In this document: one piece after another, positions 1-13,379 of the stretch
Layout of the letters: each line of letters opens with the position of its first letter
How positions within the stretch are numbered: position 1 is the first letter of the stretch
Assembly (NCBI GenBank): GCA_032164245.1
Contig: JAVMKO010000003.1
Location: 62,380,390-62,444,389 of the forward strand
Direction: 5' to 3'
DNA length: 64,000 bases
Origin: Sternotherus odoratus
Lineage: Eukaryota > Chordata > Testudines > Kinosternidae
Translations under genes and position numbers: made by a program
Notes under the pieces: generated by a model
Told to the model about the DNA's origin: nothing
The model's input: the letters and a program-made list of their open reading frames with translations, nothing else
The model's database searches: none

Positions 1-164
1 AGGATAATAACTAAATATTAGGCAAACAGGGAAAACAAAGTTTGGGACACCGTCAGCTCTTTCATTCAAATTAACAAAAACTTTGTGCTATTGTTTCATG
101 TTTAATTATTTCTTAGCTAACCAGACTGGAGTTTTCAGAATAAAGAATCCTTTGGGGGGTAGGG

Positions 165-1440
165 GGAAGGGTCAACAAGCATGTAGACAGGGGGATCAAG
201 TGGATATGGTGTACTTAGATTTTCAGAAAGCCTTTCATGACGTCTCTTAAGTAAAATAAGCTATCATGGGACAAGAGGAATGTGCTCTAATGGATTGGAA
301 ACTGTTTAAATGATAGGAAGCAAAAGATAGGAATAAATGGTCAGTTTTCAGAATGGAGAGAGGTAAATAGTGGTGTCTGTCAACAGGGGTCTGTACTGAG
401 ACCAGTATTATTCAATATATTCATAAATGAGCTGAAAAATTGGCAGATGATACAAAACTATTCTCGATAGTTAAGCCCAAAGCAGACTGCGAAGAGCTAC
501 AAAGGGATCTCGCTAAACTAGGTGACTGTGCAACAAAATGGCAGATGAAATTCAATGTTGATAAATGCAAAGTAATGCACATTGGAAAACATAATCCCTA
601 CTGTACATGCAAAATGTATACTTAGCTTTTTTCTAAATTAGCTTTTACCAGTCAAAAGAGAGATCTTGGAGTCATTGTGGATAGTTCTCTGAAAACATCC
701 ACTCAATGTGCTGCAGCAGTCAAAAAAAACGAACAGAATGTTGGGAATCATTAAGAAAGGGATAAATAATTAGAAAATATAGTGCCTCTATATAAATCCA
801 TGGTACCCCCACATCTTGAATACTGCATGCAGATGTGGTTGCCCCATCTCAAAAGAGATTTTTAAAAAACCGTTCAGAAAAGGGCAACAAAAATTATTAG
901 GGGTGTGGAACTGCTTCCATATGAGGAAAGATTAATAAGATTGGGACATTTCATCTTGGGAAAGAGATGACTAAAGGGTGATATGATAAAGGTCTATACA
1001 AATAATGACTGGTGTGGCAAAAGTAAAGAAGGAAATGTAATTTACTCCTTCTTATAACACAAGATCTAGAAGTCACCAAATGAAATTTATAAGCAGTAGG
1101 TTTGAAACAAACAAAAGGAAATATTTCTTCCCACAAGACACAATCAACCTGTGGAACTCTTCCCAAAGGATGTTGTGAAGTCCAAGACTATAACAGGGTT
1201 CAAAAAAGATCTAGATAAATTTATGTAGGATAGGTCCATCCAATCTATTATCTAGGATGGGCAGGGATGGTGGCCCTATATTCTGCCTGACAGAGGCTGA
1301 GAATGGGAGACAGAGGATAGATCATTAATGATTACCTGTTCTGTTCATTCCTTCTGGGGCTTCTGGCATTGGCATTGTTAGAAGACAGGATACTGGACTA
1401 GATGGACTCTTCCTTTGACCTATGACCATTCTTATATTAT
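165..1440 (+). pseudogene. CR1-type LINE, 5'-truncated, decayed reverse-transcriptase and 3' end
   Basis: This is the 3' part of a non-LTR retrotransposon of the CR1 group. Reading + strand frames piecewise shows RT palm motifs: YLDFQKAF near 207, QGSV...LFNIFINEL near 385-435, and a LADDTKLF-like active site near 440-470. The CR1 C-terminal block then follows (for example KMQCNVDKC-like residues near 550 and LKTSTQCAAAVKK near 690-725). The tail near 1380-1440 (GRQDTGLDGLF-like, then 'gaccattcttat') matches the typical CR1 end. Stops and frameshifts are frequent and about 20 bases are missing between the INEL and ADD motifs, so it is dead. The 5' boundary is uncertain. No target duplication was found, as is common for CR1. 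Confidence 0.85.
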
Positions 1441-3240
1441 ACAATCTTCTCTGTTACTGTGAGCACATTGTTATAGTAAACCAGTAGTAAATACCCCACA
1501 TCATGTAATGGCAGAATTTCTCTTACTCTGGGTGTGACTGACAGCATTCCAGGGAAAGCGATATGGTTCCTTATGAAAAGTTTCCCAGAATATGCATCTA
1601 TGTGCATTGATACTATGGCTTTAGTTACACTCTTATCATTTCATTCTCCCTGCCTGGCTCCTTATCACCACTTACTATTTTTAACTCTTCACTGGCATTT
1701 TAAGAAAAATTGGCAAAAGGACTGCATGAAAGCCATTTTTATTAATAATGGTAGTATTTTTATGCCAGTGACAATTCATGAGAAATTAAAAATGACCCTT
1801 AATTCCTCTGGGTAGTCATTGCCCTAATGATAATCACGTTGAACTCATTTGGTATAAATCTGAGTGCAACATGTATTTCCATTATAATTGGCATTAATTA
1901 ATTAATTCTATTTTCTACACAGAAAGCAAACCACAGACACAGTGAGAAAGCTTCTTAAGGACTCTCTTTGATATCACTAGTTCAATCAAAACTAAACTAT
2001 TCTAAATTTTGCATATGGCAGGTTTTTGCTGGTACTCTGGCACTCCTGACAGTCACTGAAATACCCAGGCTTCCAAAACATAAGAGGTAGGCAAATGATA
2101 AGACTTTCTTTGATAGATCTAGTTCAACCTAAACTTCAAATAGTATTTAGATTATTGTAAACATGCCAATTTTCTTGTCAATTTCAAGTTGGCTGCTTTT
2201 CGATTCACTTTGAGTAAAGGCAGACTTATCAGTAAAAGCAAAACAAAGATACACAGATACACAAAAGATGTGCATCTCAAAAAGTCCCTTTGATACGATT
2301 ACTTTAATAACCAAGGAATTCTCTTTTTAAGTAGATCAGTTAAACTTACAGAAAGTTTATAATAGCTGAAGCCCCTGCACTCAGCAAGCAGCCCAATACA
2401 TAGGTTTATAAATAAAGAATCAGAACATCAGTTAGTGTAATTCAGTGTGGCTCCATTGAGATATCTGGAGTTATTCGGAGTCATACTAGCGGAGGATCTG
2501 GACTAATAAATTTCTCTTTCATTTTGCATTTTATAGAAACCAAGACACAGAGCCAAAAGAGATGCACAAATGAGTTTTACCCACTGTAGGATGCAGCTTC
2601 CCTCTTTCTACATTCCTTTTTAATGGTGGAGACACATCTCTCCAGTGAAATTAACCTCTAGGTACCTTTAGCAAGTGAGTTCTCAGCCAGTAGTGCAGTT
2701 AAAAAAAGATAGTAAGCATCCCACCGTTAAATCTAATTATCTCTCTGGATGACAAATTAAGCTGCACTGGGAGACTTTCATGCCAATTGACATAAGACTG
2801 GCATCCTCTATCTAGACCATGCCAAAGGGAGAGCATTAGCAGCAGGTGCAGATTAAACAGGCATGAGAGAAATATTACAGGAAATTAGGAAATCAGCTTT
2901 AAGAATTATGTAATTTGAAATGAGAGGATGATAGATACAAAGAAAGAAAAAAATGGCTTTTAAATTCTTGGAGTTCCTTATATATAAAACTTCATGTGTG
3001 TCTTAATATTTGTATGAGAAATTCACCCCATAGAGCACAAAAGCTGAATAATTTGGCATGATGCAGGGAAATAAACATGGGTGAGGAGAGACTATTCATC
3101 TCTCAAAGTGCAGGTGTGCCATGAGGTTTTTATACACTCACTGCAATCTCTATTCCAGCATTTAGGCTTGTAGAAGCAGAAGGACCCAGCAGGCATAGCC
3201 TGATCCTCCACTGCCCACTCTAAAGCTCCCCCTTTACATT
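1441..3240. other. AT-rich non-coding stretch
   Basis: Only short random open frames occur here (for example 1534-1815), without recognisable domains, and no RNA gene is visible. A short degenerate dispersed repeat may lie near 2430-2510. Otherwise I see nothing. Confidence 0.6.
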
Positions 3241-3262
3241 GCTATTGCAATTTGATCTAGAC

Positions 3263-3328
3263 CTGATCCAATGCCCACTGAAAGCAACAGAAAGTCTCCT
3301 ATTAACTTTCAGTGGGCATTGGATTAGG
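3263..3328. repeat. small palindrome (hairpin, 22-bp arms)
   Basis: The arms at about 3263-3284 and 3307-3328 are near-perfect inverted copies (core 'tccaatgcccactgaaag'), separated by about 22 bases. This looks like the remnant of a small palindromic MITE whose ends read as 'cctgatcca...tggattagg'. The family is not identified. Confidence 0.6.
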
Positions 3329-6300
3329 CCCCAGTCATGTGTATCATGGTGTAAGGAGCAAGAAATTCTGTAAGATTTAAGCACGCTATTTAACCCTCTG
3401 CCTATATATCATAACAACATGCATTAGGGAAAAAGTAATATAGGGGCAGTGTTCAAGAACTTCACAAATGGTGAACTTGATTTAAAAAGCCACTGTTTGA
3501 TTGAAAGACCTTATGAGAATGAAAAACAGTGAAAAAACATAACATTCCAGATGTATTTTATTGAATTCCCAGACAATAACTCCAGCTGGCAAGCCCCATT
3601 TTGTTTACTTATTAGTGGGGTAGCAGTTACTGTTTAGCAAATTTCCTCTTCTTTGTATTATTTCCATGTATTATTTGAACAGATATAAAAAACCCTCATC
3701 ACTTCACATAATAGCAACATCAGCATAACGATATAATAGACATTTAGAGAGTGGATTTTAAAATTCCCTCAGGAATATTCAACTTTCAGAGCAGGAATTC
3801 TATGCATTTTAACAAGATTTTCTCCCTTGATAGTTCACACTGACATTTTTAAATATTCCCCATACTTCTGCATTTCTTAGACTGCTAATTAACTGTCAAT
3901 AAATCAAACATGTCTTTTTTGTTCTTAAGGTAAGATTGTAGTGTGACAGCTGAAACATCAAAAATAATTACACAAATCTGTGTTCAGCTACTGATGGAAA
4001 TAGGAGGATCAAACAGCACTTTTAAGTGATAGTTTTTACTTTTGGAATTTGAACTTTCATTCTACTTATTTGCTCCTGAAGTACTATTCTAGTGAGGTTT
4101 ACCTGACTCTTTAGGCCCATGGACATAGGCATAATGACATTGGTGGGTTATTCGCTTTATACTGCAAAGACCTAAAACTCTGAGGTGCAGAGCGGCTCCT
4201 ACTGGCTACCCAGCATCTCCCACTCCCTGCAAGTTTAGGTCCTAGGTTTGTGATTTAGAGATTTATGGGCCAACATCCTGAACCTTGCTAAATTCATTTT
4301 GTACTGCCAGAAAGGTGAAAAAAAGTGACTCCCACGGAGTATCCAAGGATTCCCACACTGGTGAAGAGTTTCCAGATACAAAGGGCATGTCTCAGCCATC
4401 TGGAGATGTTTCAGGGATGGAGAGCAACTAACTCAACCAATCCTATGCACCATTCTAGCTGTTATAAGTCTGAGCAACCATGTGGCCTTTATGCTTCTCT
4501 AGCCCTTTATGTCAACTTGCTCCTATGATCTGTGGAGCACCACAGAGCGTACTCAGCCTCTGGCAGGCAACTCTTGAAGACATCAGCAAAGGGATAGCTC
4601 ATTTATTCAAAGACATCCTGGGCAACCTGTTCAAAGCACTTGCACTTGTGAATACAGCACTTGCATGTAACAAACAAATATGGATTTTCTATCCAGCTAC
4701 TTATTTAGCTATTTTTTTCCATAGTATTAAGCAACAGACATCGCAGAACTCAGAAAATCCTGTGAAATTTTCACATTGCATGATTATCCATGATCCTCCA
4801 CTGTGTTCTTACATCAGGGTGACACTTGGTTGTTTCCTAGCCACGTTGAGAAAAAGATTGTGGGAATGGAAGATTTCCTTTCTGAATCAAACTGGTGTCC
4901 AGGTTTGCATCTAAATATTTCTGTCCACCCTGTACAAAGATCTACAGTGGATATAAACACTCTGTCCAAGTAGAATTCTCATTGAAGCAGACATCAGTGC
5001 AGTTTTTTAACTTAATTGTAAAGTACAGCAAAGACTGATAATGGCAAGCCTGCTGGAGGTCTTATTCTTCCTCAGCAGGTAGTATCATATGTGGGATATA
5101 TCATGCTCGTGCTAAGTTGGTTGATGCTGATGAAGAACATAAATCATGACAGTAAGTGAATTTCAAAGGTTGTTGTTCAGATCTTCCTAGCAGAAAAACA
5201 CTGTTACAAATGTTGTTGCTATTCCTATCTCTCTCTATATATATTTTTTTGTTTTTCGCATGCATGTCACCCTCAGGATGAAAAATTGCATCACTGCAAA
5301 CCATCACTTCTCTAGGCAGAGACCATAATGATGTCAAAGCAGTTTTATATTTCATGAGCTACATGAAGTACAGACAGGGTTGAGAGAATTCATATTACCA
5401 GATCTAGCATGTAATTAAAAGTGGTGGGTTCTAGATTTAGAGGAGAACTCAATTCTACAAGCTTCTCTAGCTCTAGCAAAAAGTGTGTTCATTTTTTAAA
5501 TATTATTCCCTGAGTTATTGTAAATACAAGGCAAGAAACTACTTTCAAATAAGAATGTTGGTTTCCTTTCCAATGACCAGATGCTGATTCCTTCACTCAT
5601 GCTGTACAGAGGGATGTCAGCAAATCAGTACAGTGCCTGAAACCACTATGGCTTATTACTAAAAGCAGCCAAGTCTGCAGGCTCAGCTTAACCAAGGTAG
5701 GAGGAGAGGGGTTTTGGGGTGCCACAGACAGGGCAGCTTGATCCCGCATTCTTCCTGATAAGAACTGTGTTGAAGTTGCTGAAACATGCATTTTAGAAGA
5801 GCAGGGTATACCCCAGGAATGTCTGTTGGGGCCTCAAGACTGCAAACTCTGGAAAAAACCCCACCTGGTTAATCAATAATCAGAAGGAAGCCTCTTGCTT
5901 GACCATTGGAACTGCTTGCTTAACAAGTTTTCTTTAAGGGACATGTCATTCTATTACTAATGTGTAATTAAGGGGGGAAAGTTTGAGGTAGTTGGACTTT
6001 TCTGGACTCTCCCTCTGGATATGTCTTGCAGTCCCCAGCGGCAGACGGGCTGCTGCTGTGCCACTGGAGAGCCACACTCAGCTTTGGTAATTATCAAGGG
6101 TTGGCGGTGTTTTACTAACCAGATGTGGACGTGTGTAAGTGCTTCAGACCAAGTAAAGTTTAGCTTTAAGTGAAAGCACTCCTGTGTTGTCCTGTTTGTG
6201 CCAGCCATCTATCGGTCGGACGGCTGTGTCTCCCCTGATTCATTTCCTGACACACCTCACACAGAGTAAAAGTTACCAAGAGCTTTGTGTTGAAAGAACC

Positions 6301-6710
6301 CCGGGTTCTGAGCAACACTTTACTTCACTAGTTGCTCCTCTATTTCATTGGGGCAGCTTGAGAAGCAGGACAACATCCAACATCAGTAAGGGTGGCAGAA
6401 AATGACTGAAAACTTCCATTTAGTATGAATATGAAGATTTTTTGTTTGCTTTTAAATGAGATTTCCATTTGAAGACAATCATTTCAGGCAAAATATATTT
6501 TATGATACTTGATAGTTTCATTAAACCCCAAACCTTTTAAAGAGTTTTGCACACACCATCAAGTTCTATCAGTATTACAGTTATTACAGTATAATAATAT
6601 GAACACTGATGCAATTATGACTCTTATTGCATATTATATATTTGATTATATATCATATAATTATCACTTTCTATTGTGAACTGCCGATATATACATTGTC
6701 ACTGATTTGT
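3329..6710. other. non-coding stretch
   Basis: The longest open frame (4480-4914, 144 codons) has no recognisable domain and no coding context, so I treat it as chance. No RNA gene or clear mobile element was recognised. Confidence 0.55.
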
Positions 6711-6803
6711 TTGAGTGGTAGCCGCATTAGTCTGTATCAGGAAAAAACAATTAGGAGTCCTTGTAGTACCTTAGAGACTAACAAATTTATTTGGGCATAA
6801 GCT
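6711..6803 (-). mobile_element. probable Penelope-like short repeat, truncated copy
   Basis: On the minus strand this reads 'agcttatgcccaaataaat', then 'gttagtctctaaggt', then 'cagactaatgcggctacc'. It is the same family as the copies at 13258, 17963, 20964 and 21869. It starts inside what would be stem III of the hammerhead-like motif, so the ribozyme core is missing. The Penelope assignment rests on remembered family features. Confidence 0.6.
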
Positions 6804-9800
6804 AAATTAAGGAGGCTTTGACAGTATTTAAAAATAAAGAGGTAAAGGGTCCTTAAACAAGTTTGACAAAGGTAGTAGAAAACACATTTTATCATAAGTG
6901 AATTTAATGTAGTGTGAATGACAGCACTGGCAAATGAAGCCAGGCATTTATTCACATTAACAGGCACGGCACAGGCTGTACTGTTCAAATATTTCTCACA
7001 AACACTTGCTGGGTCATTCTTGTAAGGAATACCATATGGTTTGATCACTGTCTGAATCAACCTTAACTGAAGCATCATTACTGTGATGCTGTAATTTAGC
7101 GTCTTAAATAACAGTGCCAGAAGATGCACGTGTCACCTTGGTTCAGAATTAATGCAGGTACCTTTCTGTTATCTGTGTTCATCAGTTGGGTGACACCATT
7201 TTGAGAGATCCTAGTAGTGGTTCTGTTACGATCCTCTTGCTAGTTATCCATCTCATATACTTGAGTGGAAAAATGATTTGTGTGTTTCATAATGAACTCT
7301 CATGTTTTACCATTGAATGCCCCTCATTGTATACATCAATTTATTGGCTATTTCTATTATAATAAAAAGAAGTGCAGTATTAACATGGTGTGAACAGCCT
7401 GAGTACACCAGACAAATTTTCCTCAATACATATTCTCTAGTGCAGAGGCCCTGATGCATTGAAATCCTTTCAACTATCTGACTATTGCAATGTGGCAAGC
7501 ACATTATCCATGCAATCCTGCACTGTACAGTAAAGGTTTGCTTTAACAACAAAGAAAAAAAAATCATGTACAGAAACAGTTATTTCCATTAAACTTAACC
7601 CAGTGATGAGGTACAAAGAGTACTTACTTGCAAGTCATTTACAAAAAATGGAGACATGTTTTCAAGTACTGTGTTGCTTGCAACACATAACATACAATAA
7701 AGATGGAAAACCTGCAAATCTTCTTTAGTTCTGATCTTGTAGACGACTCTGTTTAACAACTTCGATTTGTTTTCATATGGCCAAGGCTAGAATTGCTATG
7801 CCTGATATTGCTTTGGTATGCAACTGCACTTTTTCCACAGTGAAGTACTGATAAATCTCACTTTAGAAACACAATGGATGACAGCAGGCACACCAAACGT
7901 AGGTGCTCTGAGAAATGAATCCAAACAAACAAGATCATTGGACCATTAAAAGAACTATCTGACTGTGATTTACAAAATAAGTTAATTGAGACTCCCTTCT
8001 TTGATAATTATAATGCAGATTGTAAAACAAACAGCTCGACCATGTATACAGAGGCACGCAGTCTAGCAATCACCACACGGGAAATACTATAAGTGTATTT
8101 GTTCAAAAGCCAAAGGAAAAAACCCTACTAGGTAGAGGTGCTTTGTGGAGATGGTGGATCTAACAAAGGAGCTGACACTTTAGAAGTGCAAAACTCTAGA
8201 TTTCTAAAAATGGTTCCCTAAGAAAAATATTGTCAATTAAAGTGAAAGTGTCCCATTCTCTGTTGCTCTTTTGAGTGGAAAAATTATCTATAACTATATG
8301 GGATTAAAATGTTAGGTTTCTATGCAAACTACAGAGAAACGTCTGTAGAATTCTATTAACACCTATAGAATTCAATAGAGAATGACATTCTTTGCATAGG
8401 TGTAGTCTTCCTTCCCTGTTGGGAGCATGAGGGAAGCAGCTCACACAGATAGCTTCACATAGGCTGCAGAAACTGAAATCACATGTTTTACTCTCTATGA
8501 GAGACCCCAACCAACCACGGCCGTTGGGATAGAGGAGGAGTTACCAGGACAGAGCCCTGACTATAATGCCTGGGCAACTAATGACAGGCCCCAACAGTCT
8601 GAGACTACCCGGACACATGACTGAACATAGGCAGACACAGTGTTTCGGGGAAGGGGGCTTGCTACTGGATGTCTGCTTCCAGCAGCAGAAAGAAACTTAG
8701 TTACACATTGCTTAATAGAGGAGAGAACTCCATTTTGCCTCTTGTCCAGAAAGATTTGCCAATCAGAAGCACCCTGCTTCACAGGGGAAGTTTCATCTCA
8801 GCTAGATGGTTATTGGAAGCTTCAGGCAGAAATAGAGAAACTAGTACCCCCAAGATCGCCACCCTAAGCTTGACAGATGTTCCAAGCAGTCAGATGTCTT
8901 AACAGTGAATATCAGGATATTTGACCTAGTTAGGCAAGGGCATGAGAGTGAGGTGTCTTTGGTAACCACATCACATACAAGCTAGAGTGAGGTGCATGCA
9001 ACCCATAGACTGGAGTTTTAAAACACAATGTTATGTGCATTTCATTCATAAGAGAAAAAAGAGAGAAAGAAAAGCTAAACTCTTGGAAGATTTATTCTTA
9101 GGTTTTTCTGGGGATCTATCTTTACTTGTCTGGAGGTTGATGAACATGGAAAAGGCAAGAATTAGAGAGATCCACAGAAGCGTCAATAGACCACAGAAGA
9201 TATGTATGTAGATCAGAATTATGTGTGTCCCTAAGTAGGTACAAATCAGGAAATGAAGGTCCTGAGATGTTTATGGATTTTCAATGGATTGTGATGGATG
9301 ACATTATGAATGCAAGGGGATTTGCCATATATTCTTAGGGCCATATTTCCATGTAGTGTTGGACTCACTTTTCCTTTCCTGCAACTGGATTGATGGGAAA
9401 GGGACGCACCTAAAATAAAAGCACCATCTTCTTGGGAATTAAGAGAGGTTTTGGAAGATTAACAGAGCAGTGTGCACAGAGATCTGAAATGTCAGGCAGA
9501 AATCAATGAGGTCACTAGTTCACATGTACGGTATATGAACAAGGCCATTTTCAGTTGTGCAATTTCAGATGAAATGTTAAAATCAATACCTGATTTCACT
9601 TAGATTGTGCAAGAAGGCTCTGATAGTGGAAGTGCACGGATTATTTTTAGTATGTGATAAAACACAAATGATAAATCTTTATTTCAGGCCATCTAAAAAT
9701 TAGAAGTACCTAAGTGGTCTTCAGGCATGTAACTTACTAGTCAATCTAAGGAAAAATAAGTGTAGGATCTATGTGTGACATAAGAGATATCTAACTTTTA

Positions 9801-10251
9801 GGCTATGGTAACTATGTTATGAATAAAAAAGTTAGATCATATTATACAAATATTTATGTATATAGTATAGTATACAATGGATCTCTTGAGCTGATTTACA
9901 CTTGTTTACCTGGAAAACCTTTCTAAAAGGAAAAAAAACACATTTACAATTAAAATTGTGTAGGAAATTTCTAAGGAATTCCTAGGCAAAATTTAAGACT
10001 GGAAATTAAATTAAGTAGGAAATACTTGTCAGATACAAGCTATTCACATGTATGGCTGAAAGCTGGAATCTTCATGAGAATGAATTTCAGTATTAAAACA
10101 GTTATTATGTACAAAGAGACTGATATAAAGTAACTAATTTTATTGTAACAGTGTGCACTATTATGCTAACTAATGTTTTCAAGATTATGGAGAAGATTAA
10201 TCACTATGAAATGGTTATTTTATTTATCACAGGATACAGTAAGAATGTGAA
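6804..10251. other. non-coding stretch
   Basis: There are only short unconvincing open frames. Overlapping ones near 8560-8900 are the densest but show no domain. Nothing else was recognised. Confidence 0.55.
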
Positions 10252-10768
10252 ATTCATAGATTCCTAGGCCAGAAGGGACTGTTGTAATCTAGTTACATCT
10301 TCTATATAACGTGGGCCACAGAATTTCCACAAAATGATTCCTAGGCATATGTTTTAGAAAAACATCCAATCTTGATTTTAAAATGATCAGTGATGGAGAA
10401 TCCACCATGACCCATGACAAGTTGTTCCAGTGGTTAATTACTTTTATTGTTTAAAATGTACTTATTTCAGACTGAATTTGCCTCGCTTTAACTTCCAGCC
10501 ACTGGTTCATGTTATACCTTTCTCTGTTAGATTGAAGAGTCCATTATTAAATATTTCTTTCCCATGGAAGTTATTTGACTGTCATCAAGCCACCCTATAA
10601 CCTTCTCTTTGTTAAGCTTGACTTCTTTGAGTCTATCTCTATAAAACATATTATCTAATCCTTTTATCATTCCTGTGGCTCTTCTCTGCACCTTCTCCAG
10701 TTTATCAACTTTCTTCTTCAATTGGGGGCACCAGAACTGGAAACAGTGTTCCATAAATGTTAGCAATA
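10252..10768 (-). pseudogene. CR1-type LINE 3' fragment
   Basis: On the minus strand, residues read from 10775 to 10590 give FQFWCPQLKKKVDKLEKVQRR and then ATGMIKGLDN, the characteristic C-terminal end of the CR1 reverse-transcriptase protein. Decayed 3' sequence follows down to an 'attcatagattcctaggcc' end near 10252. The copy is truncated and carries stops. It diverges from the copy at 165-1440, so it is a different and probably older CR1 subfamily. Confidence 0.85.
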
Positions 10769-11241
10769 ATGACAAAAAAAAAGAGGTAAAATAATCTCTC
10801 TGCTCTTACTTGAGATTCCCTTGTTTATGCATCCAAGGTTCTCATCACAATGTCACACTGGGAGATTATGTTCAGCTGACTCTCCTCCAGAGTCAGAGTC
10901 TCTGCTTCTCAGGATGGAATCCCCCATCCTGTAAGCATGGCCCATATTCTTTGTTCCAGTTGTATACATTTACATTTAGCCATATTAAAAGAAAAACAAA
11001 CACGTTAAATATGCCTATAGTTAATTTCCAACTAGAGCTGATTAAATACTGAAAGCAATTATTTTCTAAATAATTTAGTCAACAAAGAATAGCAAAATTT
11101 CCCCTAACTAATGTATTTGACTAATAATATCCAACCAGCTCTAATTTAAACTAACAGTTCAAAAGCCACCCTGCTGTTTCTAAATTAACTTTACCAAAAT
11201 GATGACTGTATGCAGCCGAAGTCTGAGGCCATTAGATAGAA
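10769..11241. other. non-coding stretch
   Basis: AT-rich, with one 80-codon open frame that shows no domain. Nothing recognised. Confidence 0.55.
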
Positions 11242-11458
11242 CAGGGATCGGCAATCTTGGCATGTGGGCCCCCAGGGTAAGCACCCTTGGCAGGTCCAGC
11301 TGGTTTGTTTACCTGCCTCGTCTGCAGGTTCGGCCGATTGTGGCTCACACTGGCCACGGTTCGCTGCTCCAGTCCAATGTGGGCTGTGGGAACAAACCGG
11401 CCAGGCCCGCCAAAGGTGCTTACACTGGGGGGCCGCATGCCAAGGTTGCCGATCCCTG
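11242..11458. mobile_element. hAT-type non-autonomous transposon (MITE), 217 bp
   Basis: The left end 'cagggatcggcaatcttggc' and the right end 'gccaaggttgccgatccctg' are inverted copies, and the 8-bp target duplication AGATAGAA is perfect (11234-11241 and 11459-11466). CAGGG termini and an 8-bp duplication are hallmarks of the hAT superfamily. The interior is GC-rich and open in several frames, but that is compositional; there is no transposase. The sharp, intact boundaries make this a confident call. Confidence 0.93.
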
Positions 11459-13257
11459 AGATAGAATAATTTTTCAGCTATTTTATTTTTCTGATAAAAA
11501 AGATATGACAAATTTTGACAGATATGGTAATTTTCTGTATATCCTTGGAAGGTTTTATTGAATTAAACTTAAGAATCTTTGGAGTCCAGTGTATTAGATG
11601 AATGGTTGATGTGTTATTTTTGCTGATATTGTTTGCAACCTCTCAAGAGGGCAGATGTGAGAGACATTAGGCCTGGTAGTTTGTCTGAAAATGTACCAGA
11701 CAAAAATGGACTTTTGGGACAATAAATGTGAAGTGGATTGGCTGGGCAAATACCTATGGAGAGGATCCAAATTTACCACCTCCGATTATGCAAAACCCAA
11801 CCTTTTGAAGCTACAGCCTGAGGAGTCTGCTGATTACTTGTTCCTAGAGACAAGATGAAAGGCCTGAGTTGCATAAAGAAATGGCTAAACTGCCCAGCCT
11901 GGGTTCTGGTTCTGAATCTGAGGCAGTTAGGAACTTGTAATCATGGGGAAAACCCAGACTTGTGTTCTGAAGGACTGACACTTACCAGAGTCAGAGGATG
12001 GAGTTAGGATGACATGTGATAAGCTTTTTAGCATGTGTTTAGGTTCTTTTATTATTTTTAATAAAAGATGCTTGTCTAGAGCACTCCAAGAGAAACAATT
12101 TTAAGCAGTCTTCTGTATCTTTGAGTCTGCTTAAGGAAGGAGCAACATGTAATAGACTGCTGAGGAATATATCCCTCTACTAAACAAAATAGGAACTTAC
12201 AGTGCCCATCACTGACTGACTCACAGGAAGGGCAGGTTTTTAACCCTGCAGATTTTGCTTTTGACATTGTTAGTCTCTCCACCGGGGATGGGGATGTTGA
12301 GGTGTGGGAAGGGTTCAAGGGTAAAAACCAGAATATTATTAAACTATTTCTGTGTGGGTCTTGCCAATGGGCAATAAAACTATCCAGCATGGTTTGCAGA
12401 GAAGCAGGTGGACACTGTTGGGGTTATGTCTTGCTGTCACAGGTGTCAAGAAGAAACTGAGGGATTCCTGGGTCCACTCCACACTTTATGTCCTTGTTGA
12501 AAGGGTAAGAAAGGACATCCAGGGTGAAGGCACAACCCTGGATGGATACTGCTGGCCAAAAGAATCCAATCTTGCATGGTTTGGGCAGCGGCTGGGGGAG
12601 GGGGGGGGAAGGAATGCACGACAAGAGTTGAATCTGTGTGGACAATCACTCAAATAATTGTTTTGTTTACAAATGAGATTTTCCAAATCACTCAGCATTG
12701 GTGTAAAACTCTCATGGACTTAAATGGGAGTAGAGTTAGGCCAATGTTAAATATGTTTGCAAATTGCATCCAGCCTCTGAAAGTCTTGGCCAGTATTTAT
12801 TTAGATTTTTAAAAATTTATAAGAAAAAAAAGTATACAAAATATAGGGAATATAAAATCTCATTCTAAATTATAAACATTAGGAAGAAGCTTTCTCTATG
12901 GTCAGTTTCTTTAAAAAATTGCCCATTAGTGAGTTTTTTTGCACCTTCTACTAAATGTTTAGCATTGGACCATATTGGAGACAGGATATCTGACATATCC
13001 AATGTGGTATGATGATCTTTGTGTTCCTAATTTAACTAGTTTACAGGTAGAGTTTTCAACCACTTTGCACCTGAATGGTCCATCAAGTGAGAAGAATGTT
13101 TAGATATTATGGTGATGAAAGCTGTGGAAAACTAAGATATACAGAAAGATAGAAGTCATGTATTTCAGATGGCCTGATAGAATTTATAAGCTCCTTAAAC
13201 CATAGTGGTTTGGTCTACATAGGCTGCATAACTTCCCTATTTGGGCAAGAACATATG
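11459..13257. other. non-coding stretch
   Basis: Short overlapping open frames on both strands near 12350-12810 show no domains, and a G-run lies near 12595-12608. Nothing recognised. Confidence 0.55.
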
Positions 13258-13379
13258 TATCCGATGAAGTGGGCTATAGCCCAGGAAAGCTTATGCTGAA
13301 ATAAACTGGTTAGTTTCTAAGGTGCTACAAGTATTCCTCATTTTCTTTAGGGATACAGACTAACACGGCTGCTATTCTT
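13258..13379 (+). mobile_element. probable Penelope-like short repeat with hammerhead-like core (mutated)
   Basis: The order is 'ccgatgaagtggg', a loop, 'cccag', 'gaaagcttatgct', then 'gttagtttctaaggtgctac' and 'cagactaacacggctgct'. The hammerhead-like core has lost key bases: CUGA has become CCGA, the stem II closing pair is broken, and the base at the would-be cleavage site is G. It is therefore an inactive remnant. No target duplication was recognised. Confidence 0.65.

Noticed and set aside
4480..4914. 144-codon + strand frame
   Set aside because: No domain, signal or coding context; length is possible by chance in this window.
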